In this document: positions 7,311-17,873 of the stretch, piece after piece
How the letters are laid out: every line of letters begins with the position of its first letter
Numbering within the stretch: the first letter of the stretch is position 1
Assembly (NCBI RefSeq): GCF_019249245.1
Contig: NZ_JAESDK010000009.1
Span: 62,001 to 126,000, forward strand
Reading direction: 5' to 3'
Length of the DNA: 64,000 nucleotides
Source of the DNA: Alteromonas lipotrueiana
Lineage (GTDB): Bacteria; Pseudomonadota; Gammaproteobacteria; Enterobacterales; Alteromonadaceae
Notes under the pieces: model-generated
Told to the model about the DNA's origin: nothing
What the model saw: the letters and a program-made list of their open reading frames with translations, nothing else
The model's database searches: none
Program-made: the position numbers and the translations under genes

Positions 7311-9403
7311 TTTGTTAACTGCCAGCATTTATGTATATTACTATGCCGGGCAAAGTCTTGCGGAATCGTTTGCTTGCTTAAATCTTCAGCACTTAATTCA
7401 AGTGCTTTTATCGCATCAGTATCTAGTTTAAAGCCCCGTTTATTATTAGAAAAAATAATTGTGCCACCTGGCTTCAGGCATTTTTCTGCCTGCGTAATAA
7501 GTGCAACATGGTCACGCTGTACATCCCAGGTCGACTGCATTCGTTTTGAATTAGAAAACGACGGCGGGTCTATAAAAATCAAATCGTACATGCCACTATG
7601 ACTTTCTAACCAGGTTGTGCAATCTGCCTGTACAAAAGCATAAGGGCCATTAAGACGATTCAGGGTAAAGTTACGCTTAGCCCATTCGATATACGTTTTT
7701 GACATATCTACAGTACATACCGAACGCGCCCCACCTAAAGCAGCGAACACCGAAACACTACCGGTATAGGCAAACAAATTTAGTACATCTTTATTTTTCG
7801 CCATCGCTTTTATACGCTGGCGAGTGTCACGATGATCTAAAAACAGCCCGGTATCCAGGTAGTCAGTCAGGTTAACTTCAAACAGTGCGTCGTTTTCCTG
7901 TACCGTTTTGGTGACCCCCTGCTGAGCAAGTTTTTCGTATTGCGACGTACCCTTTTGGCGCGTTCGTACCTTTAGTGAAATTTGTGAAGCAGGCACGCCC
8001 GTCACAGCAGGAAGGTGTAACAGTACTTCTTGCAGCCGGCGGCGGGCTTTGTCTTCAGAGATGTCTTTGGGCGGCGCGTACTCCTGTACTACTAACCAGT
8101 CATCGTAGCGGTCAATGGCAACATTGTAATCCGGCAAATCGGCATCGTAGATACGATAGCACTGGGTATTTTGCTGCTTTAGCCAAGGCTTTAGTTTTTT
8201 GAGATTTTTCTTCAGGCGATTCGCAAACTCGTGATTTTGCACCTCTTCTGAGAATTGCTCACAATTGGCTTCATCAAGCTGATAATTTACCAAACGGCAC
8301 TCAAGCTTGCCATTGTTCATAGCATAGTCTTTGGCGGCACGCAGTTTTAATACTCGCAACAAGTCACGATTACTGGAAAGCAGTGTAATTTGCCAGCCTT
8401 TCCAGGCTGTTTTCAAATGCTTACCCCAGGCCGAAAATAAAGGTATCAGATCGGTGAGTTCGCCTAAGCGCTCGCCATAAGGCGGGTTTGATACCATATA
8501 TCCTTTTTGTTTTACCGGCGGCGCCCCTTTGGTCGCATCTTGTACTGAAAATTGAATATCGCTAAATACACCCGCTTCATCAGCATTCGTTCTGGCCATA
8601 GCCACCAGGCGGCGGCTTACATCACTTGCGTAAATGTTGTTCTGCGGCGGTTGTTGCGCCTCCAGCGCTTTATCAACTAATGCTTCCCACAACTCGTTGT
8701 TATGCTGTAACCAACGATTAAACCCCCAGTATGCTCGTTTGATACCCGGGGCGATGTTGCGGGCAATGTAAGCGGCTTCGATGGCTATAGTCCCTGAGCC
8801 GCACATAGTATCAACCAGCGGTAGCGCTGTATTTGCAGTCCAACCCGACCGCATAAGCATGGCACAGGCAATATGCTCTTTGAGCGGTGCTTCACCCGTT
8901 TGTTGCCGGTAGGCGCGCTGATGCAGGCTATTACCCGATAAGTCAATACCAATTGCCACGTGGTCACGATGGCACTTTGCATAAACAGGAATATCTGGCT
9001 GACGCCGCTCTACAGAAGGTCGCTGACTGCTTTGTCGAGTAAACTGATCAACAATCGCATCTTTGATTTTTACCGCACCAAACTGGGTATTTTTTATTAC
9101 TCTGTTAGTACCGACAAAATGAACGCCCAGTGTCTGGTTAGATTTCATATGTGAAGGCCAGTCAATATTGTCGGCCGTCTCATATAATGCCTCAGCACTG
9201 TCGCATTTTCCGTAAGCCAGCTGCCAGATTACCCGGTTCGCAAGCCGGGACCACAGGCAAAGTGTATACGCCTGCTCAAGAGTGCCTTCAAAGCTTAGCA
9301 TGCCTGGCGTTAGTGAGATGTCCACATCAGGACACAGCAAAAGTATCTCTTGTTTAAGTAATTCATCTAGTCCGCGGCTTGTGGTAACAAGAATTTTGTT
9401 CAT
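7301..9403 (-). CDS. rlmL: Bifunctional 23S rRNA methyltransferase RlmKL
   Basis: A 700-residue fusion of two SAM-dependent methyltransferases acting on 23S rRNA: the N-terminal half makes m2G2445 and the C-terminal half makes m7G2069. An N-terminal THUMP-type region is followed by the MTase motif DTMCGSGTIAIEAA and the catalytic SNPPYGER. The second domain has LNLFAYTGSVSVFAA and FIDPPSFSNSKRM. The length matches E. coli RlmL (about 700). It is the first gene of rlmL-DUF836-uup-DUF3466; pyrD lies 42 bp upstream on the same strand. Confidence 0.95.
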   Translation of the reverse strand: MNKILVTTSRGLDELLKQEILLLCPDVDISLTPGMLSFEGTLEQAYTLCLWSRLANRVIWQLAYGKCDSAEALYETADNIDWPSHMKSNQTLGVHFVGTNRVIKNTQFGAVKIKDAIVDQFTRQSSQRPSVERRQPDIPVYAKCHRDHVAIGIDLSGNSLHQRAYRQQTGEAPLKEHIACAMLMRSGWTANTALPLVDTMCGSGTIAIEAAYIARNIAPGIKRAYWGFNRWLQHNNELWEALVDKALEAQQPPQNNIYASDVSRRLVAMARTNADEAGVFSDIQFSVQDATKGAPPVKQKGYMVSNPPYGERLGELTDLIPLFSAWGKHLKTAWKGWQITLLSSNRDLLRVLKLRAAKDYAMNNGKLECRLVNYQLDEANCEQFSEEVQNHEFANRLKKNLKKLKPWLKQQNTQCYRIYDADLPDYNVAIDRYDDWLVVQEYAPPKDISEDKARRRLQEVLLHLPAVTGVPASQISLKVRTRQKGTSQYEKLAQQGVTKTVQENDALFEVNLTDYLDTGLFLDHRDTRQRIKAMAKNKDVLNLFAYTGSVSVFAALGGARSVCTVDMSKTYIEWAKRNFTLNRLNGPYAFVQADCTTWLESHSGMYDLIFIDPPSFSNSKRMQSTWDVQRDHVALITQAEKCLKPGGTIIFSNNKRGFKLDTDAIKALELSAEDLSKQTIPQDFARHSNIHKCWQLTKCN

Positions 9404-9445
9404 GAAAAAGTTTACCTGTCTGGAGCAAGAGCTCCCAACGTTAAG

Positions 9446-10453
9446 TTAGATTGCTTTCGCTATTTTGCGAACTAATTCGGGCCCCTGATAGATAAACCCG
9501 GTATATACCTGCACCAATGAGGCCCCCGCATCAAGTCGCTGCTGAGCGGCGAGCGGGCTATCAATACCGCCTACCCCAATAATAGGCAGCGCGCGATCTA
9601 ATGCAACTGACAATTTCCGGGTTATTTCAAGTGCCATTGTAGTCATCACCGACCCGCTTAAACCGCCGGCTTCAGTGCCATTTGGCAGGTCTTTAACCGC
9701 CTCCCGACTTAGCGTAGTGTTGGTGGCAATAACACCATCCATTTTGCTGTGTATTAATGAGCCCGCGATGCTTTGAATTTGCTCATCATTTAAATCCGGG
9801 GCAATCTTGATAAACAACGGTACATATTTCCCGTGGGTCTGACAAAGCTTATCCTGGGCTTGTTTTAACCCGTTCAACAAGCCGTCGAGAGCCGCGCCGT
9901 ACTGAAGGTTCCGTAGTCCGGGCGTGTTAGGCGAAGATATGTTTACGGTGATATAGCTTGCATAAGGGTAAACCTTGTTCAGGCAAATAAGATAATCGTC
10001 GATGGCGTTAGTGTCTGGGGTATCTTTATTTTTACCAATATTGATTCCAATTACGCCTTTAAAACGCGCGTTTTTAACATTTTCTACCAGATAATCGACA
10101 CCTTTGTTGTTAAAACCCATCCGATTGATAATTGACTGCTTTTCTTCGATACGGAACAGTCGGGGCTTAGCATTGCCCGGTTGCGGCTTCGGCGTAACTG
10201 TACCGATTTCAATAGAACCAAACCCCATTGAAGCAAACGCATCAATACAGTCTCCGTTTTTATCCAGGCCGGCGGCAAGCCCTACAGGATTAGCAAAGTT
10301 TACCCCTGCCACTGTTAAAGGCTTATCAATGGTCTTTTCTTTGTACAGTCTGGCCACGGGAGTATGTTGAGTGCGGTTAAGCCACTTCATAGCAAAATCG
10401 TGACTGCTTTCCGGGTCGCATTTTAACAGGAGTTTCTGAGCAATGGAGGACAT
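9446..10453 (-). CDS. pyrD: Dihydroorotate dehydrogenase (quinone), class 2
   Basis: Oxidises dihydroorotate to orotate with FMN and passes electrons to membrane quinone, the fourth step of pyrimidine synthesis. The 335-residue length and the N-terminal amphipathic extension (residues 1-40) mark class 2. Visible motifs are [25 protein letters not shown], the active-site loop [14 protein letters not shown] with the catalytic serine, FIKIAPDL, and the FMN phosphate loop IIGVGGI. It is followed by rlmKL on the same strand. Confidence 0.96.
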   Translation of the reverse strand: MSSIAQKLLLKCDPESSHDFAMKWLNRTQHTPVARLYKEKTIDKPLTVAGVNFANPVGLAAGLDKNGDCIDAFASMGFGSIEIGTVTPKPQPGNAKPRLFRIEEKQSIINRMGFNNKGVDYLVENVKNARFKGVIGINIGKNKDTPDTNAIDDYLICLNKVYPYASYITVNISSPNTPGLRNLQYGAALDGLLNGLKQAQDKLCQTHGKYVPLFIKIAPDLNDEQIQSIAGSLIHSKMDGVIATNTTLSREAVKDLPNGTEAGGLSGSVMTTMALEITRKLSVALDRALPIIGVGGIDSPLAAQQRLDAGASLVQVYTGFIYQGPELVRKIAKAI

Positions 10454-10464
10454 AACAAGTACTT

Positions 10465-10491
10465 ATAAAAAAGCCCTGTCAGACAGGGCTT
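10465..10491 (-). terminator. Terminator of the NAD-glutamate dehydrogenase gene
   Basis: On the minus strand AAGCCCTG, a 5-nt loop, CAGGGCTT, then a run of Ts (TTTTTATAAG). It lies 24 bp after the gdh stop and just upstream of pyrD, separating the two transcripts. Confidence 0.88.
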
Positions 10492-10514
10492 ATATTTCTG
10501 CGAATTAGTCTATT

Positions 10515-13500
10515 CTAATGGTTAGACTTCACGCTTAAAAGCATCAATTCACGTAATGCGACCGAAAACTTCGCAAATTCGTGCGCAGAGCTGGTTTTGA
10601 ACTCTGACATCATATGATACCAGCGCTTCAGTAAGGCCTGATTGTTATCGACCCAATCACTCAGTATTTCATCAGCGTCTTTAACATCGGGGCGGCTTGC
10701 CAGCAAATTAGCCGTAATAGAGCGTTGTTGCCAGTCCAGTTCTTCGCGGTACGAAGCTCTTGCTAATGCCTGCCAATGATTGCTTACCGCTTGATTATTA
10801 ATTTGTTCAAGGAACCAATGTAGCTCTAGCTGATTACCCAATTGGAAATACAGCTTAGCAATAACCGGCGTATCGCGTTTGTCATCGGCATCAATATGCG
10901 CAATATCCAGCGCAGAAAAAATATTAGAGAATCGAGCAACCGGTAGCGCGATGTCTTCTGGTACCCCTTTATCAATAAGCTTTTTAGTATGACGTTCCAA
11001 CATCGCGTATTCGTCATCGACCAAATAATTTTCAAGATTTTTGCTCAAATCTTTAAAGGTACTTTGATAGCTATCAATGGCTTCCTGAATTCCCAGTGAT
11101 TTATTACCGTGACGAATATACCAACGCGCTGTCCGGCGCATAATACGACGAGCTTCTTCAAGCATCCGTAGCTGCAGGTCTGCATCAATCTGATTATCCA
11201 GATCTTCAATTTTTTCCCATAGCGGGCCAATATTGAATATGCCTTTTACAATACTGTAAGCATCTGCAATTTCATCCACAGAGGCGCCGGTTTCTTCCTG
11301 CATGCGAAATACAAAGTTTAGTCCCATGTCATTAATCATGGAGTTGGTTAACTTGGTAGCTATAATTTCGCCACGCAACGGGTGCTGTTGCATTTGTTCG
11401 GCAAATCGTTCACGTAACACTTCCGGAAATGCATTGATAAGCATTTGTTCGTGATATGGATTTTGAGTAATGGCCGGGATATCTAGCTCATCTTTAAGCA
11501 CCATTTTTCCGTAAGCAATCAATACACTTAATTCTGGACGTGTAAAACCACGGTCGGCAGCAACCCGATCAGAAATCTCATCGTCGGTAGGGATAAACTC
11601 CAATTCACGGTTCAAGCGCCCTTCGCGCTCCAGGCCGTGAACAAACCGTAGCTGTTCTTTTAGCGCTGATACACCAGCCCGTTCGGTAATAGAGATGGAC
11701 TGAGTTTGACGGTAACAATCTTCAATAACCAATTGGGCAACATCATCGGTCATGTCGTGAAGCAGCTTGTTTCGTTGCTTTAGCGTAAGATCGCCATTAG
11801 CAACTAAGTTATTAAGTAATATTTTGATATTAACTTCATTATCAGAACAATCTACCCCACCCACATTGTCGATAAAGTCAGTATTAACCCGTCCACCATT
11901 GGCCGCATATTCAATACGTCCTAATTGGGTCAGTCCCAGATTACCACCTTCACCGATAACTTTTGCCCGAACCTCTTTACCATTTACACGTAGGTCGTCA
12001 TTAGCGCGATCGCCAACTTCAGCATCAGACTCTTTGGTGCTTTTAACATACGTTCCTATGCCGCCATTCCAAATTAAGTCTACTTCCATCTTTAAAATAT
12101 TGTGGACTAATTCATTGGGCGTCATGGTCATCTGGCGGGTACCCAGACATTTTTTCATTTCAGGAGTCAGCTTGATTGACTTCGATGACCGGCTAAATAC
12201 ACCGCCACCTTTTGAAATCAGCTCTTTGTCATAATCGTCCCAGCTCAGGCTTGGGTTTTCAAACAAGCGTTGACGCTCTTTGTAGCTCGACGCAGCATCT
12301 GGATTGGGATCGAAAAAGATGTGCAGATGGTTAAATGCGGCGATAAGACGTATATGCTTTGACAACAACATGCCATTACCAAATACATCTCCTGCCATAT
12401 CGCCAATTCCGGCGCAGGTAAAATCGGTGGTCTGGCAGTCAATATCAATTTCGCGGAAATGCCGTTTTACCGACTCCCATGCACCGCGGGCCGTAATGCC
12501 CATTTTTTTATGATCGTAGCCAACACTACCGCCTGAGGCAAACGCGTCGCCCATCCAAAAGTTGTATTCTTCAGAAATGCCGTTGGCAATGTCAGAGAAA
12601 GTTGCGGTTCCTTTGTCGGCCGCCACAACCAGATACGGATCATCTTCATCAAGTCGAACCACATTTTCCGGTGGTACGACTTCACCGTTTACGATGTTAT
12701 CGGTGATATCCAGTAAACTACGTATAAAGGTGCGGTAACAATTTTTACCTTCTGCCAGTATTGCATCCCGACCGCCTTCAGTTGGCAGGCGTTTACAAAC
12801 AAAGCCACCTTTTGCTCCTACCGGTACAATCACTGTATTTTTTACTTGCTGAGCTTTAACGAGACCTAATATCTCGGTACGAAAATCTTCCTGGCGATCT
12901 GACCAGCGCAAACCACCCCGTGCCACTTTGCCGCCACGAAGGTGAACACCCTCTACTTTTGGAGAATAAACAAAAATCTCAAATTTAGGCAAAGGTAAGG
13001 GCATATCCGGAATCTGTTCAGGCGCCACTTTAAATGAGACGTAAGGCTTTTCATTACCCTCCTCATCGTTTTGATAAAAATTGGTACGTAACGTCGCCAT
13101 CATCATGTCGAGATAACGACGGATAATACGATCGTCATCTAAATTACTGACATTATCCAACTGCCCTTTTATGCTATCTAAAATACTGTCTTCTTTTTTC
13201 TGAGACCGCTTTTTCTTGGGGTTGAAACGCGTATCAACAAAACTGACCAGGTCTTTAGCAATTTGAGGATAATTCGACAAGGTATTAGCGATGTAGTCGC
13301 GGCTAAACGAGCTACCCGTTTGACGCATGTATTTGGCGTAGGCGCGAAGTATTGTCACTTTACGTCCGGTCAGGCCTGCGCCCAGAATTAAGCGGTTGAA
13401 GGCATCATCTTCAAGGGTATTTTCCCAAACTTTGGCAAACGCATCCTGAAAAAGTGTCTGCGCTTTGTCCATATCAAGCTTTTCACCTGCTTTGTGCAAC

Positions 13501-15353
13501 ATAGTGAAATCCATTACCCAGTTCAACTCATTTTCAGAACAGGTAATTTTGAAAGGACTTTCATCGATAACCCGCAAGCCAAAGTTTTCCAGCATTGGCA
13601 GAACATCTGACAAATGTATTGGTTCTGCTCTATGGAACAGCTTAAGCTTCACGACCTGGCTATCTTTTGCTTCTTCTTGCGGCCGATAAAACAGCATATC
13701 TAATTTATGGTCATCATCAAGCGTTTCAAGCTTGTCGATATCGATCATCGCGGCGCTGGGGAGGTTCTGTTCCATATAGCTGCGGCTGAACGCATTATTA
13801 TACTTGCGCTCCAATGCCTTGCCGTTGGCCTCACCATAAGCCTGGCTGATAGATGATGCTAACCGATCGTTCCACGTCTTGGTTAGCTCAATAATATTCT
13901 GTTCAATTTCTTTCACGTCGTATTCCGCATTGTTGTCTTCTACGCGAGCAATATAGTGCGTTCTGGCATACACCGACTCCGAGAAGAAAGTAGTAAACTC
14001 TACCTCTTCGGTTGCGCCTAAAGATTTTTCCAGAAGTGCCTGTGTTTCTTTTCGCAACTGTGTGTTGTAGCGTTCACGCGGAACAAACACCATACATGAG
14101 AAAAATCGACCAAAAACATCTTTACGGATAAATAAACGGGTAATTCCCCGCTCCTGCATCTGAAATATACCCATAACTATCTGGTTTAATTCTTCAGCCG
14201 GCGTTTGTAACAACTCGTCGCGTGGGTAGGTTTCAACAATATTAACAAACGCTTTATAAGCATGTGTGCCGGGTTCAAAACCGCTGAGATCGCAGATTTT
14301 CTTTATTTTGTCACTTAGAATGGGGAGCTGTGTTACCGACGCATTGTAAAAAGAAGCAGAGTACAAACCTAAAAAGCGGTGTTCACCGATTACCTGGCCA
14401 TTTTTATTGAATGCTTTCACGCCCACATAATCCATAAAGGCCGGACGATGCACACGCGAGCGCGTGTTGGTTTTGGTTAGCATTAACGGGTTGTCGCTTA
14501 AGGCTTCATCGCGGGCAGTGGCAGGTAGCTTAGACAACAATCGCTCACGTTCGCTGATTGAGTTTTTCATCAAACCAAGGCTGCTGTCATTGTTTGGAAT
14601 CCAGCGGTGATCGCCTTCAACAGCTTTGACGCTGTAATAGCGATAGCCCATCATAGTGAAATTGTGATCCGCTAACCAGTCAAGAAAGCGTCGGGTTTGA
14701 TCGATATCGTCTTTATCGCAAGGCAGATTCAAATCATCAATATTGCTGCGAACTTCGTTTAACTGACTTGCCATCTCGCGCCAGTCATTGACCGCCAGCG
14801 ACACCTCATCGACGACCGAGTGCAGTTCTTTGGTCAGGTTTTCCAAATCTTTTTTGCTGGTCTGACGGTCAATCTCTATAAACAGTACCGTTTCTTTCTC
14901 ATTGTTTTTGCTGTTGTGTCCGGAGTCTTTGAATCCGGTAAGCTCATTTTTTTTGTTACGTTCCAGGCTTAGTGGACTATGTAGCAGTAGATGAGCAGTA
15001 ATATTCTGGCGATTAAGCGACATACGAACCGAATCCACAAGAAATGGCATGTCGCGTACCACAATCTCCACGATAGTATGGCTTGAGTGCCAGCCGTGCT
15101 TTGAGATTTCAGGGTTGAAGACCCGGATGTACGGCTTGTCTTTATCAAAATCGTATAAAATATTCCATAAGCTTAAAGTGGCGCCATAAAGGTCGCTGTC
15201 GTTTCGGTGTTCCAGATCTTCATGTGAGATATTTTTATAGAGAAGCTGACCGAACTGTTTTACCAGAGCCTTTTGTTTTGCATCCACCTTCTTATCAATT
15301 AGCGAGAAAACATTGTCCAGTAGTACAGAGTGTCGCTTAGAGGTGACTGTCAT
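10515..15353 (-). CDS. gdhB: NAD-specific glutamate dehydrogenase, large (180-kDa) class
   Basis: Oxidative deamination of L-glutamate to 2-oxoglutarate and ammonium with NAD+. At 1,612 residues it belongs to the very large bacterial NAD-GDH family (PF05088). Regulatory ACT-like N-terminal segments fill roughly the first 700 residues. The catalytic core then has RGGLRWSDRQEDFRTE, the substrate-lysine motif VPVGAKGGFVCKRLP, GDMAGDVFGNGM, and the Rossmann motif VIGEGGNLGLTQLGRIEYA. A long helical C-terminal domain follows. It is a single-gene unit with its own terminator. The role is inferred to be catabolic, allowing growth on glutamate and peptides. Confidence 0.94.
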   Translation of the reverse strand: MTVTSKRHSVLLDNVFSLIDKKVDAKQKALVKQFGQLLYKNISHEDLEHRNDSDLYGATLSLWNILYDFDKDKPYIRVFNPEISKHGWHSSHTIVEIVVRDMPFLVDSVRMSLNRQNITAHLLLHSPLSLERNKKNELTGFKDSGHNSKNNEKETVLFIEIDRQTSKKDLENLTKELHSVVDEVSLAVNDWREMASQLNEVRSNIDDLNLPCDKDDIDQTRRFLDWLADHNFTMMGYRYYSVKAVEGDHRWIPNNDSSLGLMKNSISERERLLSKLPATARDEALSDNPLMLTKTNTRSRVHRPAFMDYVGVKAFNKNGQVIGEHRFLGLYSASFYNASVTQLPILSDKIKKICDLSGFEPGTHAYKAFVNIVETYPRDELLQTPAEELNQIVMGIFQMQERGITRLFIRKDVFGRFFSCMVFVPRERYNTQLRKETQALLEKSLGATEEVEFTTFFSESVYARTHYIARVEDNNAEYDVKEIEQNIIELTKTWNDRLASSISQAYGEANGKALERKYNNAFSRSYMEQNLPSAAMIDIDKLETLDDDHKLDMLFYRPQEEAKDSQVVKLKLFHRAEPIHLSDVLPMLENFGLRVIDESPFKITCSENELNWVMDFTMLHKAGEKLDMDKAQTLFQDAFAKVWENTLEDDAFNRLILGAGLTGRKVTILRAYAKYMRQTGSSFSRDYIANTLSNYPQIAKDLVSFVDTRFNPKKKRSQKKEDSILDSIKGQLDNVSNLDDDRIIRRYLDMMMATLRTNFYQNDEEGNEKPYVSFKVAPEQIPDMPLPLPKFEIFVYSPKVEGVHLRGGKVARGGLRWSDRQEDFRTEILGLVKAQQVKNTVIVPVGAKGGFVCKRLPTEGGRDAILAEGKNCYRTFIRSLLDITDNIVNGEVVPPENVVRLDEDDPYLVVAADKGTATFSDIANGISEEYNFWMGDAFASGGSVGYDHKKMGITARGAWESVKRHFREIDIDCQTTDFTCAGIGDMAGDVFGNGMLLSKHIRLIAAFNHLHIFFDPNPDAASSYKERQRLFENPSLSWDDYDKELISKGGGVFSRSSKSIKLTPEMKKCLGTRQMTMTPNELVHNILKMEVDLIWNGGIGTYVKSTKESDAEVGDRANDDLRVNGKEVRAKVIGEGGNLGLTQLGRIEYAANGGRVNTDFIDNVGGVDCSDNEVNIKILLNNLVANGDLTLKQRNKLLHDMTDDVAQLVIEDCYRQTQSISITERAGVSALKEQLRFVHGLEREGRLNRELEFIPTDDEISDRVAADRGFTRPELSVLIAYGKMVLKDELDIPAITQNPYHEQMLINAFPEVLRERFAEQMQQHPLRGEIIATKLTNSMINDMGLNFVFRMQEETGASVDEIADAYSIVKGIFNIGPLWEKIEDLDNQIDADLQLRMLEEARRIMRRTARWYIRHGNKSLGIQEAIDSYQSTFKDLSKNLENYLVDDEYAMLERHTKKLIDKGVPEDIALPVARFSNIFSALDIAHIDADDKRDTPVIAKLYFQLGNQLELHWFLEQINNQAVSNHWQALARASYREELDWQQRSITANLLASRPDVKDADEILSDWVDNNQALLKRWYHMMSEFKTSSAHEFAKFSVALRELMLLSVKSNH

Positions 15354-15480
15354 GAATAAACCTTAAATTAACGTAAGTGCGGAAAAACCCTAACCATTTT
15401 CGCTAAAACCAACGGTAAATGAAAGCCCTGTTTTAACGCTTTGTTAACAGCTTAGATAAGTATGCAAAAAAGACCTATAA

Positions 15481-15502
15481 AAAAGGGCCTTACGGCCCTT
15501 TT
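15481..15502 (-). terminator. Terminator of the DUF1302-MMPL operon
   Basis: Perfect 9-bp stem AAAAGGGCC / GGCCCTTTT with a 4-nt loop, followed on the minus strand by TTTTTTATAGG. It sits just after the MMPL stop codon at 15528 and marks the end of the four-gene operon. Confidence 0.9.
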
Positions 15503-15527
15503 GCATGTTTACCTATGCAAAAAAATC

Positions 15528-17864
15528 TTACTGGTCGGGCGACTTATCTTCATTTCGATTTGCCCATAAAATACGAGCTAGTGCCGGTAGTACGATTATC
15601 GCACCTAACATGTTCACCAAAAACATAAATGTTAATAAAATGCCCATATCCATTTGAAACTTAAGCGATGAGAATACCCAGGTACTTACACCAATAGCCA
15701 GGGTAATACCTGTGAACAACACAGCACTGCCGCGTTCGTGTAATGCAGTCAAATACGCTTGCTGAACACTGTCTCCCTGCTTTATGCGCGCATTCATGGT
15801 CGACAAGATATAAATGCCGTAATCCACTCCAATCCCTACACCCAATGCAATAACAGGCAGTGTTGATACTGTTAAGCCAATTTCCAAAAATGTCATGAGA
15901 GCCTGAGCCAGTACCGAAACCACATACAGCGGAATGACAACAGATAAAGTCGAACGAAGTGAACGGAAACTAAGCAGGCACAGCAGTATAACAGCCCCAA
16001 ATACATACGCCATCATAGGTATTTGCGCTTCTTTTACTGCCTCATTGGTGGCCGCCATCACACCCACCGGTCCTGATGCCAGGCTGAACTTCATATCGTC
16101 AGTTTCATAACTCTCACGGTATTGCTTAACTGCATCAACCACACGTGAGATTGTTTCTGCTTTATGATCTTCCATAAACAGGATAATAGGCATGACCGAA
16201 CAATCACCGTTAAGTAAACCTGATGATGTAGGGATACGCGCAATGGCTTGTACAAGGGTCTGTTGATTACGAGGAAGTACCTGCCATTTAACATTACCTT
16301 CGTTGTAACCGGCATTAACTACCTTGGCAATCGAGGCCAGAGAAACCGTTGACTGAACACCGGGTACGTTACGCATTTTCCACTGAAAACCGTCCATGGC
16401 GTTCATCACATCATAAGAGGTACAGGCTTCAGGCGTGGTTTCTACTAACACAGATAAATAATCAACCGTAACTTCGTATCGGTCGGTAATCAAAAAGGTA
16501 TCTTGATTGTATCTTGAAGACTCATGCAGCGCGGGGGCACCTGCATGTAAGTCTCCTATTTTCATCTGTTGCGACTGATACAGCCCAAAAACCAGCAACA
16601 ATGCGGTGACCAACAAAATAACCATAGCCGGCGTTTTCTGAGAACATCCTGCCACCCATTGCCAAAAACGAACAGAATGGGCTTCTTTTCCCTTAAATTT
16701 TGCGACATATTTCTGATCAAGCTTTAGGTAACTCATCAGTACAGGCAGTAATATAAGGTTGGTCAGAATAATAACTGCCACACCCATACTGGCTGTTATC
16801 GCCAGTTCACGAATAATGCCTATATCGATAACCAGTAGCGTCATAAAGCCTACGGTATCAGATAACAGTGCAATACCGCCGGGTATCAGTAAGCTTCTGA
16901 AAGCGAACATCGCGGCGTGTTTCGCCCCGGCCCCTGATACGGCTTTTTTCTCAACCGCATTAATCATTTGCACACCGTGCGATACCCCAATGGCAAAGAC
17001 CAAAAATGGCACCAGAATAGACATTGGGTCAATGCCAAAGCCCATTACGGTGAGTAGCCCTAGTTGCCATACCACTGCAATAAACGAGCATGTTAAAGGC
17101 AAAATAGTCAGCATTAAGTTACGAGAAAAGAAAAACACCATTACGGCGGTAATTGCCAATGCCAGTGCAAAAAATAGCACGACGTCTTTCGCGCCTTCGG
17201 CGACATCGCCTATCATTTTGGCAAAACCAATGACATGAATTGAGATACTGTCGTTTTCAAATTGCTGGCGAAGCTGTTTTTCTAACTGCGCTGCTAACGC
17301 TAATGTATCAAGAGGCTCCCCCGTTTCAGGGTTTAGGTCTAAAAGCTGGGCAGTAACCATCGAACAGCTGTAGTCATTTGCTACCTGGCGACCAACTATA
17401 TTTGCTTTTTCAATGTTAGCGGCTACCTTTTCCAGCGCCTGGGGATTTTTGGAGTCAAAATCTGCTGGAATAACCGGGCCGCCAGCAAATCCACCTTCTA
17501 CTATCTCAGTAAAACGTGTTGAGGGAGAAAAAAGCGATACTACTAACGAACGGTCTACCCCATTAATAAAAAATAATTGGTCATGAACGTCTTTTAATGT
17601 ATCAAAAAACTCTGGGTTGAAAATATTGCCTTGTTTATCACATACAGACACATAAACACTATTTGCACCGCCAAAATCGTTGCGGTGGGCCATATAGGTT
17701 TGCATGTATTCATGATTAAGCGGAATGTTTTTTTCAAATCCCGCATCCAGCTTTAGTAACGAGGCCTGGTAGCCAAGAAACAAGGTGGCTACGGCAAACA
17801 ATAGAATAACAGCAATTCGATGGGTGAAAATTAGCCGTTCAAGAAATTGGGTAATACGCGACAT
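15528..17864 (-). CDS. MMPL/RND-family inner-membrane transporter
   Basis: A 778-residue protein with the HAE3/MMPL layout: one N-terminal membrane helix (LIFTHRIAVILLFAVATLFL), a large periplasmic loop, a five-helix cluster including the conserved ALAITAVMVFFF and PMSILVPFLVFAIGVSHGVQM, then a second loop and a second helix cluster with VIALGVGIGVDYGIYILS. This two-fold RND architecture with the GVDYGIYI motif is typical of sterol-, hopanoid- or lipid-moving members rather than multidrug AcrB types. It is the last gene of an operon with DUF1302, DUF1329 and YCF48-like genes, 9 bp after the YCF48-like gene. The cargo is unknown. Confidence 0.88.
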   Translation of the reverse strand: MSRITQFLERLIFTHRIAVILLFAVATLFLGYQASLLKLDAGFEKNIPLNHEYMQTYMAHRNDFGGANSVYVSVCDKQGNIFNPEFFDTLKDVHDQLFFINGVDRSLVVSLFSPSTRFTEIVEGGFAGGPVIPADFDSKNPQALEKVAANIEKANIVGRQVANDYSCSMVTAQLLDLNPETGEPLDTLALAAQLEKQLRQQFENDSISIHVIGFAKMIGDVAEGAKDVVLFFALALAITAVMVFFFSRNLMLTILPLTCSFIAVVWQLGLLTVMGFGIDPMSILVPFLVFAIGVSHGVQMINAVEKKAVSGAGAKHAAMFAFRSLLIPGGIALLSDTVGFMTLLVIDIGIIRELAITASMGVAVIILTNLILLPVLMSYLKLDQKYVAKFKGKEAHSVRFWQWVAGCSQKTPAMVILLVTALLLVFGLYQSQQMKIGDLHAGAPALHESSRYNQDTFLITDRYEVTVDYLSVLVETTPEACTSYDVMNAMDGFQWKMRNVPGVQSTVSLASIAKVVNAGYNEGNVKWQVLPRNQQTLVQAIARIPTSSGLLNGDCSVMPIILFMEDHKAETISRVVDAVKQYRESYETDDMKFSLASGPVGVMAATNEAVKEAQIPMMAYVFGAVILLCLLSFRSLRSTLSVVIPLYVVSVLAQALMTFLEIGLTVSTLPVIALGVGIGVDYGIYILSTMNARIKQGDSVQQAYLTALHERGSAVLFTGITLAIGVSTWVFSSLKFQMDMGILLTFMFLVNMLGAIIVLPALARILWANRNEDKSPDQ

Positions 17865-17873
17865 AATAACTTC

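Noticed and set aside
11767-12234. 155-codon plus-strand open frame opposite the glutamate dehydrogenase gene
   Set aside because: It lies entirely antisense within a well-conserved catalytic region, has a low-complexity Ser/Pro/Leu-rich translation, and has no ribosome binding site.
16759-17238. 159-codon plus-strand open frame opposite the MMPL transporter
   Set aside because: The Ile/Thr/Ala-rich translation is the typical shadow of membrane-helix codons read antisense; no family resemblance.
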